Source of the DNA: an uncultured Caryophanales bacterium
GTDB taxonomy: Bacteria > Bacillota_I > Bacilli_A > RFN20 > CAG-826
NCBI GenBank assembly: GCA_946183335.1
Contig: CAMGZN010000057.1
Location: 1 to 5,903, forward strand
Length of the DNA stretch: 5,903 bases
Direction of reading: 5' to 3'
Part shown: positions 1 to 5,903 of the stretch, one piece after another
Layout of the letters: every line of letters starts with the position of its first letter
How positions within the stretch are numbered: position 1 is the first letter of the stretch
Made by a program: the position numbers and the translations under genes
Notes under the pieces: model-generated
Told to the model about the DNA's origin: nothing
The model's database searches: none
Seen by the model: only the letters and a program-made list of their open reading frames with translations

Positions 1-699
1 GATTCAATTCAGATTTTAGTAGGGATAGGTGCAACACTTCTTTCACTTGTCATCGGTTTAACTGGTCTTGTTTCGTTTATTGTTAATTCAATAAATACCT
101 CTAAGAACAATCATAAAAACCAAATTGAAGCAACAACTAAGCTGATTGAAGATTTTAATAATAATGTGTTAAATGATTTAAATATTGTTACTCGTATTTT
201 ACGATTAACCAAAAACCAAATTAAATGGACTGGGCAATTTGAACCTTTATTTAGCGATCAAGAAAAGTCCGTTAATGATTTATTAAATCATCTGACTACA
301 AACAATATTAATTATAAGGAAATCTTATTTTATTTTTCTGCGCAAGTGTTATTTGCAGAAAACAATGAATTAAATCCAGAAATGTCCAAATTCTGTGATT
401 ATACAATTAAGAATGGATTAAAGAACGCGAATAAAGGTTTGCCAACGATTGGTGGCACACAATTACTATATGTTTTTAAAAGAAAGAGAATATCTATTCT
501 AAACTATTTCGAAAAATTAAGTATTTGTTATATTAACAAGACCATTGACCCAGATCTTGTTGAAGAACAATTTTGTTCAATATTACTTAGATTAATTCCT
601 CTTGTTTATTATGAAATTTATCGGTTGGAGAAATTAAGTTCTTATCCGTATTTAAATAAAATGTTAGAAATTATGCAAACTAAAGAACTTAAGCTATAA
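1..699 (+). CDS. membrane-anchored protein of unknown function, DUF4760-like (5' partial)
   Basis: The frame is open from the first base of the window to TAA at 697-699, giving 232 visible residues, so the N-terminus lies upstream. An in-frame GTG at 166 could be mistaken for a start. It is not, because the frame before it encodes a clear transmembrane helix (visible residues about 5-28, Gly/Leu/Val/Ile rich). That helix is followed by a polar stretch rich in Asn and Lys (30-55) and then a mostly helical soluble region. The segment ISILNYFEKLSICYINKTID (visible residues about 164-183) resembles the 'LNyfE...g.iD' core I associate with DUF4760-type proteins: one N-terminal membrane helix plus a helical domain of unknown function. 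I recalled this likeness and did not search it. GC is only about 27% by hand count, well below the rest of the window, which suggests an accessory or acquired gene. It is probably co-transcribed with the small gene that follows. No enzymatic motif is visible. Confidence 0.75.
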   Translation, partial: DSIQILVGIGATLLSLVIGLTGLVSFIVNSINTSKNNHKNQIEATTKLIEDFNNNVLNDLNIVTRILRLTKNQIKWTGQFEPLFSDQEKSVNDLLNHLTTNNINYKEILFYFSAQVLFAENNELNPEMSKFCDYTIKNGLKNANKGLPTIGGTQLLYVFKRKRISILNYFEKLSICYINKTIDPDLVEEQFCSILLRLIPLVYYEIYRLEKLSSYPYLNKMLEIMQTKELKL

Positions 700-702
700 T
701 AT

Positions 703-709
703 AAAGGAG
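703..709 (+). promoter_or_regulatory. ribosome binding site of the small acidic protein gene
   Basis: AAAGGAG is a strong Shine-Dalgarno match. It lies 2 nt from the ATG at 712 but 8 nt from the ATG at 718. The normal spacing therefore points to 718 as the start, removing two residues (MK) from the longest reading. Confidence 0.75.
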
Positions 710-717
710 CAATGAAA

Positions 718-906
718 ATGAACGTTGAAGATAATGTCTTATTCTATAAGTCTGATGACACACTTTTTGATGATGTTGACAATAATTCCAATAATAGCGG
801 TTTTGTCGAAGCGACTTACAAATCATCGGGAAGAATTGTTTTGCGTTCCACCAATGATGAAAGTCGCGATATTAGCTCACGAGATTTAATCAAGTTAATG
901 AAGTAA
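718..906 (+). CDS. small acidic protein of unknown function, 62 aa
   Basis: This is a short gene with a strong ribosome binding site (703-709), starting 18 nt after the stop of the membrane-protein gene, so the two are probably one transcript. I do not recognise the product. The first half is rich in Asp and Asn (for example DDVDNNSNN). The second half is more basic and mixed, with a possible beta strand (SGRIVLRST) and a predicted C-terminal helix ending DLIKLMK. There is no signal peptide, membrane segment or cysteine, so it should be cytosolic. It might act with the membrane-anchored neighbour, but that rests only on adjacency. GC is about 36%, closer to the galactose operon than to its own upstream gene. 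Its last 12 bp overlap the end of the convergent galK. The ribosome binding site and intact frame make it likely to be real, but there is no homology support. Confidence 0.65.
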   Translation: MNVEDNVLFYKSDDTLFDDVDNNSNNSGFVEATYKSSGRIVLRSTNDESRDISSRDLIKLMK

Positions 907-2049
907 GCATTTTGTTGGACCATCAACAATGTCTACTTCTAAGACATCCGCATGTAACTCAGTTAAATTAGAATATTCATTTAAGACTTCTTCTCTAAAT
1001 TTAGTAAAGGAGTCTTTTTTAATCAATGCAATTGCACATCCACCAAATCCTGCTCCTGTCATGCGCGCGCCAATAGCGCCCGCATGTATAGCAGCGATTT
1101 GGATCGCATCTAAATAAGGACCACTCACCTCATAATCATCTTTTAAAGAGAGATGTGATTCATTAAGGATTTTTCCTAATGAAACAATTTCTTTCTTTTT
1201 TAAGGCTTCAACAAATAAGTGAACACGGTGTCGTTCACTAATCACGTGTTTTACACGTTGATAAATAATCTCATCTGAAATAAGGTCTTTGAATCTTTCT
1301 AGTTCTAAAACACTTATTTCACATAAGTTATTTACATTCATTTTCTTTCTAATTAACTCTAATCCCTTTTGACACTCTTCTACACGTTCGTTGTATTTCG
1401 AGGAGACAAGAGATCTAGGCACATTCGTTTTTAAAACAACGAACGTGTAGTCTCCAAGATCTAAAGGGATTTGTTCATATTCGTATTCTTGACAGTTCAG
1501 TAATAAACAGTGGTTTTTCTTTCCTAAAGCAATCGCAGCTTCATCCATAATCCCAGATTTTAATCCCAGATAGTCGTTTTCGACCCTCTGAGCGAGTTTT
1601 GCGATCTTCTCAAGGGAAATATCTAAAGAGAAAGTTTCGCTTGTTAAATAGACGATTAAGTCTAGAAGGGCTGCACTAGAAGATAAACCACTTCCTAAAG
1701 GAATCTCGGAATCAATTAAGATATTTAATCCATTAGGAATTTTATATCCTTCATCTAAAAGAATGGAAAAGACTCCAAAGACGTAGTTAGCCCACGCGTA
1801 TTTGGAGTCTTTCCTAATTTCTTTTAGATCAATCTCAAAACCAGTTTTGGTGTTGAGTGAATACACTTTAATCTTCGAATCATTTCTTACAGAGATAGTA
1901 GCGGAAATATATAAAGAAATCGCCGCAGGTAAAACTAAACCTCCATTATAATCAAGATGCTCTCCAATTAGATTAATTCGTGCTGGAGCACGATAAGTTG
2001 CAGTGGAGTCACATCCAAAATAAGCTCGAAATAATTCTTTAAGATCCAT
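895..2049 (-). CDS. galK: galactokinase
   Basis: This 384-aa cytosolic GHMP-family kinase phosphorylates alpha-D-galactose with ATP to galactose-1-phosphate, the first Leloir step. All three family motifs are present: the galactose-binding signature ARINLIGEHLDYNGG (residues 23-37, with Arg24, Glu30, His31 and Asp33), the ATP-binding loop PLGSGLSSSAAL (117-128), and the C-terminal MTGAGFGGCAIALI (330-343). Asp169 in SGIMDE is the expected catalytic base. Length is normal for bacterial GalK. Two positions differ from the usual pattern: Leu32 where Thr is common (GEHTDY), and Glu170 where Gln is common (GIMDQ). The ATG at 2049 directly abuts the upstream gene's stop codon, and the ribosome binding site is inside that gene, so translation is probably coupled. 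It is the last gene of the operon, and its 3' end overlaps the convergent small gene by 12 bp. No galT or galE is visible to finish the pathway. Confidence 0.95.
   Translation of the reverse strand: MDLKELFRAYFGCDSTATYRAPARINLIGEHLDYNGGLVLPAAISLYISATISVRNDSKIKVYSLNTKTGFEIDLKEIRKDSKYAWANYVFGVFSILLDEGYKIPNGLNILIDSEIPLGSGLSSSAALLDLIVYLTSETFSLDISLEKIAKLAQRVENDYLGLKSGIMDEAAIALGKKNHCLLLNCQEYEYEQIPLDLGDYTFVVLKTNVPRSLVSSKYNERVEECQKGLELIRKKMNVNNLCEISVLELERFKDLISDEIIYQRVKHVISERHRVHLFVEALKKKEIVSLGKILNESHLSLKDDYEVSGPYLDAIQIAAIHAGAIGARMTGAGFGGCAIALIKKDSFTKFREEVLNEYSNLTELHADVLEVDIVDGPTKCLLH
983..1020 (+). terminator. candidate rho-independent terminator of the + strand unit, inside galK
   Basis: The left arm AAGACTTCTT (983-992) pairs with AAGGAGTCTT (1007-1016), with one U-G wobble. 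A 2x2 internal loop follows, then 3 bp (CTA/TAG) around an AATT loop. Six T residues (1015-1020) close the right side, the first two of them within the stem. The other strand has only TT after the hairpin, so it is directional for + transcription. It lies 76 bp past the small gene's stop, within the coding sequence for galactokinase residues 345-356. The stem is only moderately GC rich, so its efficiency is uncertain. Confidence 0.55.
1380..1450. repeat. perfect 15-nt inverted repeat inside galK
   Basis: CTACACGTTCGTTGT (1380-1394) and ACAACGAACGTGTAG (1436-1450) are exact reverse complements separated by 41 nt. A partly matching third element, CACATTCGTT (1420-1429), lies between them. It can pair 9 of 10 bases with 1438-1447 as a shorter, competing hairpin. 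In galK the arms encode parts of YTFVV (residues 201-205) and YNERV (219-223). No T run follows on either strand, so it is not a simple terminator. It may be a structured mRNA element or chance. Confidence 0.6.
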
Positions 2050-3486
2050 TTATTTTCCTTTAACTGCAAGTTTGACGCATTCATATGCGCCATCATAGTG
2101 ACCGATTTTCTTTAAATAATCAATGCGGTCACATAAATGTGGAATTAACTCTTTATCGGAAATGACTCGATCGAGCATCTCACAAACTTCTTTCTTTGTT
2201 GGACATTCAGGAGTAGAATCTCCATTTTCTTGTCCATTAACTGCGCCATAAACTTCATGTCCACCAATATGACGCATAAAGAGCTTTGGAATTGGGTAAT
2301 ATGCCAACTCACTTGGTTTGGTGACAAGTAAGTCACTAACAGGCATGAGTAAGTTCGTGGAGTAAACAGCCTCAAAGATATTCTTATTGTAAATACAATA
2401 GATACCTTCACATTCTCCATCTCTAATCTCTTTCGAGAACTTCACAAGATCTTCATATTGATTAAAGAAGTTATGTGATTCAATTCCATTGAGTTTCTTG
2501 ACTAACTTATCATAGACAGTTAAGTGATCTCCAAAGTTAATAAAGAGTGCGACTTTCTTTTCTTTAACTAATGGGATTAAGTGCTTAACCATTGCTAGAT
2601 ACATATCAAATCCAGCTCCCGCACCTCCAACAGTCATTAAGATACGGATTGGTTTATTGTTATGAACTCTTTCTCTTCGCTTCTTGTTATCTTCTTCAAG
2701 ATTAACTAAGAGTTCATGGTCAATAAAGCATCCGACCATCTTTAGATCACTTTCTGGAATACCTTTCAGTGGTTTCTTATCAAAACCACGTAAGGTTTTA
2801 TATCCAAAGTAGGCAAATGGAGTTTGGACAGTATGGATTGCACCTTCGGAAAGGTGTAAACCCATTGGCCAGTTATCTGGAATAGCGTTAACCACATGAG
2901 TCATTCCAGAATGAATGGCTGCTTGGCTAGGCCAAACGTGAGTGGCGATATAAGGAATATCTTTATCAATGTGCTTAAAGATTGGGACTAATAATTCGGA
3001 GTTCTTTTGGTCTTTCGCGTTATAAGAGATCTTCTTAAACCCTTCTGAGTTAAGAGGTTCCCAAACAAGCTTATTAAAGAGCTTTGATTTTTGGGAAATT
3101 CTGGAAGCTAATGAATACATATCATTTTGCTTTCGAATCATCTTTGATCCAGTCGCATCAAAAGAAGCTAGATCTAACCAGTAAGGAGTATATCCTAAAG
3201 CTTTTGCGGCAGATGCCATCGCAATCGAGATTCGATAGTGTCCAAATCCCATACGGATATTACCAACAATCACTGGTTTACCCGTAAATTGCTGGTTATT
3301 TTCACTAAAGACGATGTTTTTTGCACCTAAGAAATCAAGTGTAGAGATATCTTCAAAACCAATCTTGTAATCAGCATTTGAATCATTACCAAATTCTTTA
3401 ATAAATTTGCGTTTAGATTTCTCAGCTCCTTTAATGGTTTTCTTCGTCATTTCATTTCCGAAGATCACTGATGTTTTATCGTTCAT
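2050..3486 (-). CDS. uncharacterised GT-B-like glycosyltransferase-type protein
   Basis: This is a 478-aa protein without signal peptide or membrane helix, so it is probably cytosolic. It looks like two Rossmann-like halves of a GT-B fold. Residues about 70-106 run from a beta strand (PVIVGNIR) into a glycine loop with His (MGFGHYRISIAMASAA), recalling the GxGH loop of MurG and MGDG-synthase-type enzymes. A second strand-loop starts at about 280 (RILMTVGGAGAG). Residues 385-420 (DLLVTKPSELAYYPIPKLF, later GQENGDS) resemble the donor-binding region of those enzymes. The first 65 residues are polar and do not fit the fold. I chose the ATG at 3486 because AAAGGA lies 10 nt upstream; an earlier ATG at 3579 would overlap the alpha-galactosidase gene by over 100 nt. 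Substrates are unknown. Its place between alpha-galactosidase and galK suggests a link to galactose or galactosides. It may belong to a named DUF family (DUF6937/6938 come to mind, unverified). Confidence 0.7.
   Translation of the reverse strand: MNDKTSVIFGNEMTKKTIKGAEKSKRKFIKEFGNDSNADYKIGFEDISTLDFLGAKNIVFSENNQQFTGKPVIVGNIRMGFGHYRISIAMASAAKALGYTPYWLDLASFDATGSKMIRKQNDMYSLASRISQKSKLFNKLVWEPLNSEGFKKISYNAKDQKNSELLVPIFKHIDKDIPYIATHVWPSQAAIHSGMTHVVNAIPDNWPMGLHLSEGAIHTVQTPFAYFGYKTLRGFDKKPLKGIPESDLKMVGCFIDHELLVNLEEDNKKRRERVHNNKPIRILMTVGGAGAGFDMYLAMVKHLIPLVKEKKVALFINFGDHLTVYDKLVKKLNGIESHNFFNQYEDLVKFSKEIRDGECEGIYCIYNKNIFEAVYSTNLLMPVSDLLVTKPSELAYYPIPKLFMRHIGGHEVYGAVNGQENGDSTPECPTKKEVCEMLDRVISDKELIPHLCDRIDYLKKIGHYDGAYECVKLAVKGK
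2056..2061 (-). promoter_or_regulatory. ribosome binding site of galK, inside the preceding gene
   Basis: On the minus strand the end of the glycosyltransferase-like gene reads AAAGGAAAATAA and is followed at once by the ATG of galK. The AAAGGA therefore sits 6 nt before the galK start and also encodes the last Lys-Gly codons upstream. Ribosomes finishing the upstream gene would occupy this site, which supports translational coupling. Confidence 0.75.
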
Positions 3487-5077
3487 TGAGGAGGATTCCT
3501 TTCTTGGTATGATAATCAAATGAGTGAACCTCATTAAATAAGTAGTAATCAACATGGATTTTATTTCCACGTCTTTCAAAGTTTTTTAATCTGGCGTTTT
3601 TAAATAAATCTAACGCATGGTTAAGAACTTCTTTTTGTTTCTCATGATATGTGGCGATATCGTCACTTGTCATGAGAAGCGAACCAAAGATCGCGTTAAT
3701 GGTGGTTAACGCTCTTCTTTGTTCAAATGATAAGTGAATGTTTTCATCTCTTAGAAGGAAGACATCTGGGTCATTTCCAAAGAGATGATCATTAAAGAAG
3801 TAACGATAGATGGTATTTTGTAAGGTTACTTTCGTTGAAATACGTTCGCGGTGGAACATTCTCATATATCTCACATCATCAAAGATGAGGGAGACATCTG
3901 GTCCAATACGAAGGTAATCAAAGTTCGTGTAACTAGAGATGATATTCGCTCCACAACCAAGAATAATCTTATCTTTTAAGACTTCTCGTAAGAAACTATA
4001 GGCTTCAAACTGGGCCTGGGCTCTTGTTTTACCTTTGTGCTCGCCTAATCCGGCAGCATAAAGGAAATCAAGTTTAAAGAAGTCAAAGCCTAAATCCATA
4101 TAATGGGTTAAACATTTTCTAATGTAGCCTTTTACTTCTTCTTTTTCTAAATCAAGAGCGTAGAAACCGGACCAGTTTCCACCTGCCTTAATTGGTTTGC
4201 CTTTAAAGAATTCTGGATGTTCTTGATAGAGTTTAGATTTTGTTTCTGCAACAAATGGAGCTAACCAAATACCAGCTTTATAACCTTTCTTGTGGATTTT
4301 CTCTACGATTGGTTTTAAACCATGTGGAAACTTCTTCTCATCCACATCTAACCAGTCTCCGACGAAAGTTTCATATCCATCATCGATCTGGAAAACATCA
4401 AATCGATTATCTAGAGCCTCTAAGTCTCTTAGAATAATCTCTTCATTGATGTTTTGATAATAGTTATACCAACTCGAATATCCAAATAACTTTGGATGTG
4501 AAAGTTTTGGATAATATTCGCCAAATCCTTCAAATCCTTCCTTATTGTCTTTATAGAAGCAATAATCAAAGACAGTGAATTCTTGTCCGGCTGTTAAATT
4601 GATTCCACTAAGATCACTAGAGAGATGTAAGTCGTGGTTATCTTTGATTAGTTCTATTAAGAGATATGTGTTTCTATAATTTAAATTAAAGAGGAAACAC
4701 TCATTTTTACCACGCGCATAAAAAACATCATATCCATGTGATTTACGGATGGAGTACTTATAGAAAGTCGAATCTCCATACATCTCCATCGCAAACATCT
4801 TGGAGATAATATGAGGAGACTTCTTAATATTACGAAGTCTTTCTCTTAGTTTAAATTCTTTGGTATCCGTCCAAGATTGGTAACCATTTAAAAAGTATGT
4901 ATCGGAAAAGTTCACGTGGAAAGGAATGGTTTCTTTTGCGAGCAAAAGAGACACATCCGTGTTCGCACGCACTTTAACGGTGGTTCTTCTTCCAACTTGA
5001 AGAGTATAGACATCAATGTCTTTGTTCCACTTTTTGGAACTGAGACGATGTCCATTTTTGGAATAAATGATTTCCAT
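3476..5077 (-). CDS. alpha-galactosidase, glycoside hydrolase family 36 type
   Basis: This 533-aa enzyme should release terminal alpha-linked galactose from oligosaccharides such as melibiose or raffinose; the exact substrate is not readable from sequence. Residues 1 to about 190 form an N-terminal beta-rich domain. The catalytic barrel follows, with SSWYNYY (201-207), FQIDDGYE (229-236), GDW (240-242), FPHGLKPIVEKIHKKGYKAG (250-269) and WLAPF (271-275). The likely nucleophile is Asp337 in FFKLDFLYAA, and the acid/base is Asp394 in RIGPDVS, as in clan GH-D. A short C-terminal beta domain ends the protein. It is shorter than the roughly 720-aa classical GH36 enzymes but appears complete. There is no signal peptide, so it acts in the cytoplasm on sugar brought in by the adjacent symporter. 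It starts 9 nt after the transporter's stop with no recognisable Shine-Dalgarno, which suggests coupled translation. It overlaps the next gene by 11 nt. Confidence 0.92.
   Translation of the reverse strand: MEIIYSKNGHRLSSKKWNKDIDVYTLQVGRRTTVKVRANTDVSLLLAKETIPFHVNFSDTYFLNGYQSWTDTKEFKLRERLRNIKKSPHIISKMFAMEMYGDSTFYKYSIRKSHGYDVFYARGKNECFLFNLNYRNTYLLIELIKDNHDLHLSSDLSGINLTAGQEFTVFDYCFYKDNKEGFEGFGEYYPKLSHPKLFGYSSWYNYYQNINEEIILRDLEALDNRFDVFQIDDGYETFVGDWLDVDEKKFPHGLKPIVEKIHKKGYKAGIWLAPFVAETKSKLYQEHPEFFKGKPIKAGGNWSGFYALDLEKEEVKGYIRKCLTHYMDLGFDFFKLDFLYAAGLGEHKGKTRAQAQFEAYSFLREVLKDKIILGCGANIISSYTNFDYLRIGPDVSLIFDDVRYMRMFHRERISTKVTLQNTIYRYFFNDHLFGNDPDVFLLRDENIHLSFEQRRALTTINAIFGSLLMTSDDIATYHEKQKEVLNHALDLFKNARLKNFERRGNKIHVDYYLFNEVHSFDYHTKKGILLNER
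3497..3502 (-). promoter_or_regulatory. ribosome binding site of the glycosyltransferase-like gene
   Basis: AAAGGA on the minus strand lies 10 nt before the ATG at 3486, within the last codons of the alpha-galactosidase gene (Lys-Lys-Gly-Ile). It favours the ATG at 3486 over both the upstream ATG at 3579 and the downstream ATG at 3450. The spacing is slightly long. Confidence 0.6.
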
Positions 5078-5086
5078 AAGATTTAA

Positions 5087-5903
5087 TTATTCTTTTTCTT
5101 CTTCAATGGCTTTCATAAAAGCCTTGTCTTCTTCTTTGGCGATGGTCTCCATGACTTTCTTTTCACGGTAGAACATTAAGATAACAGCTCCACCAACACA
5201 GAAGGCAACAGCGACAATCGCGACGATTAACATACCAAGTTTAGTCGCAGTGATGTCATTGCTATCTAGGTTTTGGGTGGCCCCGATAATTGCGAGTGAT
5301 GTAAATAGTAGCATTGCTACTGATTGACCAAACTTCATCGCGAAGGTACGAGCAGCAAAGAACATGCCTTCTCTATTTTGACCGGTGGTCTTGGCTTCTG
5401 CTTCAGCAACGTCAGCGACGATAGATTGTGGAATAATACCAAGAAGCGCCATTGGAAGAGCAGAGATAATCATGACAAGTACACCAAAGAGCCAGCTCAT
5501 AATATTGGCCTCTCCTTGATCTGGAAGCAGTCCAGGAATCGAAGAGATGGCGGTGATAGCGTAGCAAATCGCTAAACCTAAGAAACCAGCGATAACAAGT
5601 TTCTTCTTACCAAACTTTTTCACCATATTGGTGACAAATGGATAGAAGACCGCACTAAGTACAGTCATACCACCCATAAAGACCATGACCATTGATTCAT
5701 CAAAGCCCATGGAGACTTTCACGAAGAATGGAAGACCGGTTTGGAACAAAGTTAATCCAACCCAGTACATAATGTCGCTTAATGAGAATGTACGGAAGTC
5801 TTTGTTTTTAAATGTTGAAGTCAAAGACTTAAAGACATTCTCATTGCTTGGTTTAGAATCAACGAATTCTTTCTCTTTAAGAAGGAATGTTGGAAGTAAC
5901 ATA
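5087..5903 (-). CDS. GPH-family (MelB-like) sugar:cation symporter, C-terminal half (5' partial)
   Basis: The frame runs off the right edge. The first Met (5900-5902) is probably internal, because only about six membrane helices are visible where the family has twelve in 450-500 residues. Counting from that Met, the helices lie near 39-62, 70-92, 101-122, 134-160, 178-208 and 221-245. They would be helices 7-12, after a charged central loop (KEKEFVDSKPSNEN). The segment ADVAEAEAKTTGQNREGMFF (163-182), running into ARTFAMKFGQS, matches the conserved GPH pattern of an acidic run, then TGxxxEG, then a helix with Lys. The C-terminal tail is cytoplasmic and very acidic (EEDKAFMKAIEEEKE). GPH proteins import melibiose-type glycosides with Na+, H+ or Li+. 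Next to a cytosolic alpha-galactosidase, an alpha-galactoside is the likely cargo. It is the first visible gene of the operon; the promoter lies outside the window. Confidence 0.88.
   Translation of the reverse strand, partial: MLLPTFLLKEKEFVDSKPSNENVFKSLTSTFKNKDFRTFSLSDIMYWVGLTLFQTGLPFFVKVSMGFDESMVMVFMGGMTVLSAVFYPFVTNMVKKFGKKKLVIAGFLGLAICYAITAISSIPGLLPDQGEANIMSWLFGVLVMIISALPMALLGIIPQSIVADVAEAEAKTTGQNREGMFFAARTFAMKFGQSVAMLLFTSLAIIGATQNLDSNDITATKLGMLIVAIVAVAFCVGGAVILMFYREKKVMETIAKEEDKAFMKAIEEEKE

Larger units (their letters stand above)
895..5903 (-). other. alpha-galactoside utilisation operon (promoter end outside the window)
   Basis: Four genes on one strand have junctions of +9, -11 and 0 nt, with no room for internal promoters or terminators between them. 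The order is symporter, GH36 alpha-galactosidase, GT-B-like protein, galactokinase. The pathway logic is uptake, intracellular hydrolysis, then galactose phosphorylation. No regulator gene or operator is visible, and I found no convincing terminator after galK down to position 1. The operon may have further genes upstream of 5903. Confidence 0.85.

Noticed and set aside
217..241. CAAATT/AATTTG hairpin with a T run on the minus strand, as a possible galK operon terminator
   Set aside because: The stem is only 6 bp, nearly all A-T, with a 13-nt loop, and it lies about 650 bp beyond the galK stop.
166..699. GTG at 166 as the start of the first gene
   Set aside because: The same frame is open back to position 1 and encodes a clear membrane helix, so the gene is cut by the window edge.
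695..700. TATAAT matching a -10 promoter element just before the small gene
   Set aside because: No acceptable -35 element lies 16-18 nt upstream, transcription would start at or past the ribosome binding site, and the bases are the last codons of the upstream gene.
929..1117. Open frame antisense to the 3' end of galK
   Set aside because: It is fully inside the well-supported galactokinase gene, has no ribosome binding site worth noting, and its composition mirrors the sense codons.
2761..2796. Hairpin GTGGTTT/AAACCAC extended by ACCTT/AAGGT inside the GT-B-like gene
   Set aside because: It has an asymmetric internal loop, lies mid-gene, and its T run is on the antisense side where no transcript is expected.
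3487..3579. Longer N-terminus for the GT-B-like protein starting at the ATG at 3579
   Set aside because: It would overlap the alpha-galactosidase gene by about 104 nt, and the ATG at 3486 has a Shine-Dalgarno sequence and the short overlap typical of operons.
4817..4840. Hairpin AGACTTC/GAAGTCT in the alpha-galactosidase gene
   Set aside because: A 7-bp stem with a 10-nt loop is easily expected by chance in coding DNA and has no partner feature.
5307..5321. Palindrome AGTAGC-ATT-GCTACT in the symporter gene
   Set aside because: It has only 6 bp, lies mid-gene, and has no adjacent T run or promoter, so it is neither a terminator nor an operator I can support.
1..5903. Reassignment of UGA to Trp, as in many Mollicutes
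   Set aside because: Trp positions checked in three genes, including conserved SSWYNYY of the alpha-galactosidase, use TGG. All genes end in TAA and none needs a UGA read-through.

Overview
The window is low-GC bacterial DNA. By hand count the first 699 bases are about 27% GC, and sampled lines of the rest are about 37-40%. All six visible stop codons are TAA, the Trp codons I checked are TGG (so UGA need not be read as Trp), and the Shine-Dalgarno sites are AAAGGA or AAAGGAG. This fits a low-GC Bacillota or a Mollicutes-related lineage that uses the standard code. I cannot place it more finely.

Left part, + strand (1-906): the 3' portion of a gene for a membrane-anchored protein of unknown function, resembling the DUF4760 type. 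After an 18-nt gap comes a 62-aa acidic small protein with its own good ribosome binding site. These two probably form one transcript. The best terminator candidate for it, a hairpin followed by a T run at 983-1020, lies inside the convergent galactokinase gene.

Right part, - strand (5903 down to 895): a tightly packed alpha-galactoside/galactose operon. In transcription order it holds a GPH-family (MelB-like) sugar:cation symporter (N-terminal part outside the window), a cytoplasmic GH36 alpha-galactosidase, an uncharacterised GT-B-like glycosyltransferase-type protein, and galactokinase (galK). Junctions are a 9-nt gap, an 11-nt overlap, and a 0-nt junction where the ribosome binding site sits in the upstream gene's last codons. 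The expected flow is import of an intact alpha-galactoside, hydrolysis inside the cell, then phosphorylation of galactose. galT and galE are not in the window. The third gene has no obvious place in this pathway and is the most interesting protein here.

The two transcription units meet tail to tail with a 12-bp overlap of coding sequence (895-906). No promoter for either unit is inside the window, and I found no convincing terminator for the galK operon. I see no RNA genes, mobile elements or CRISPR arrays. No stretch over 300 bases lacks a gene.
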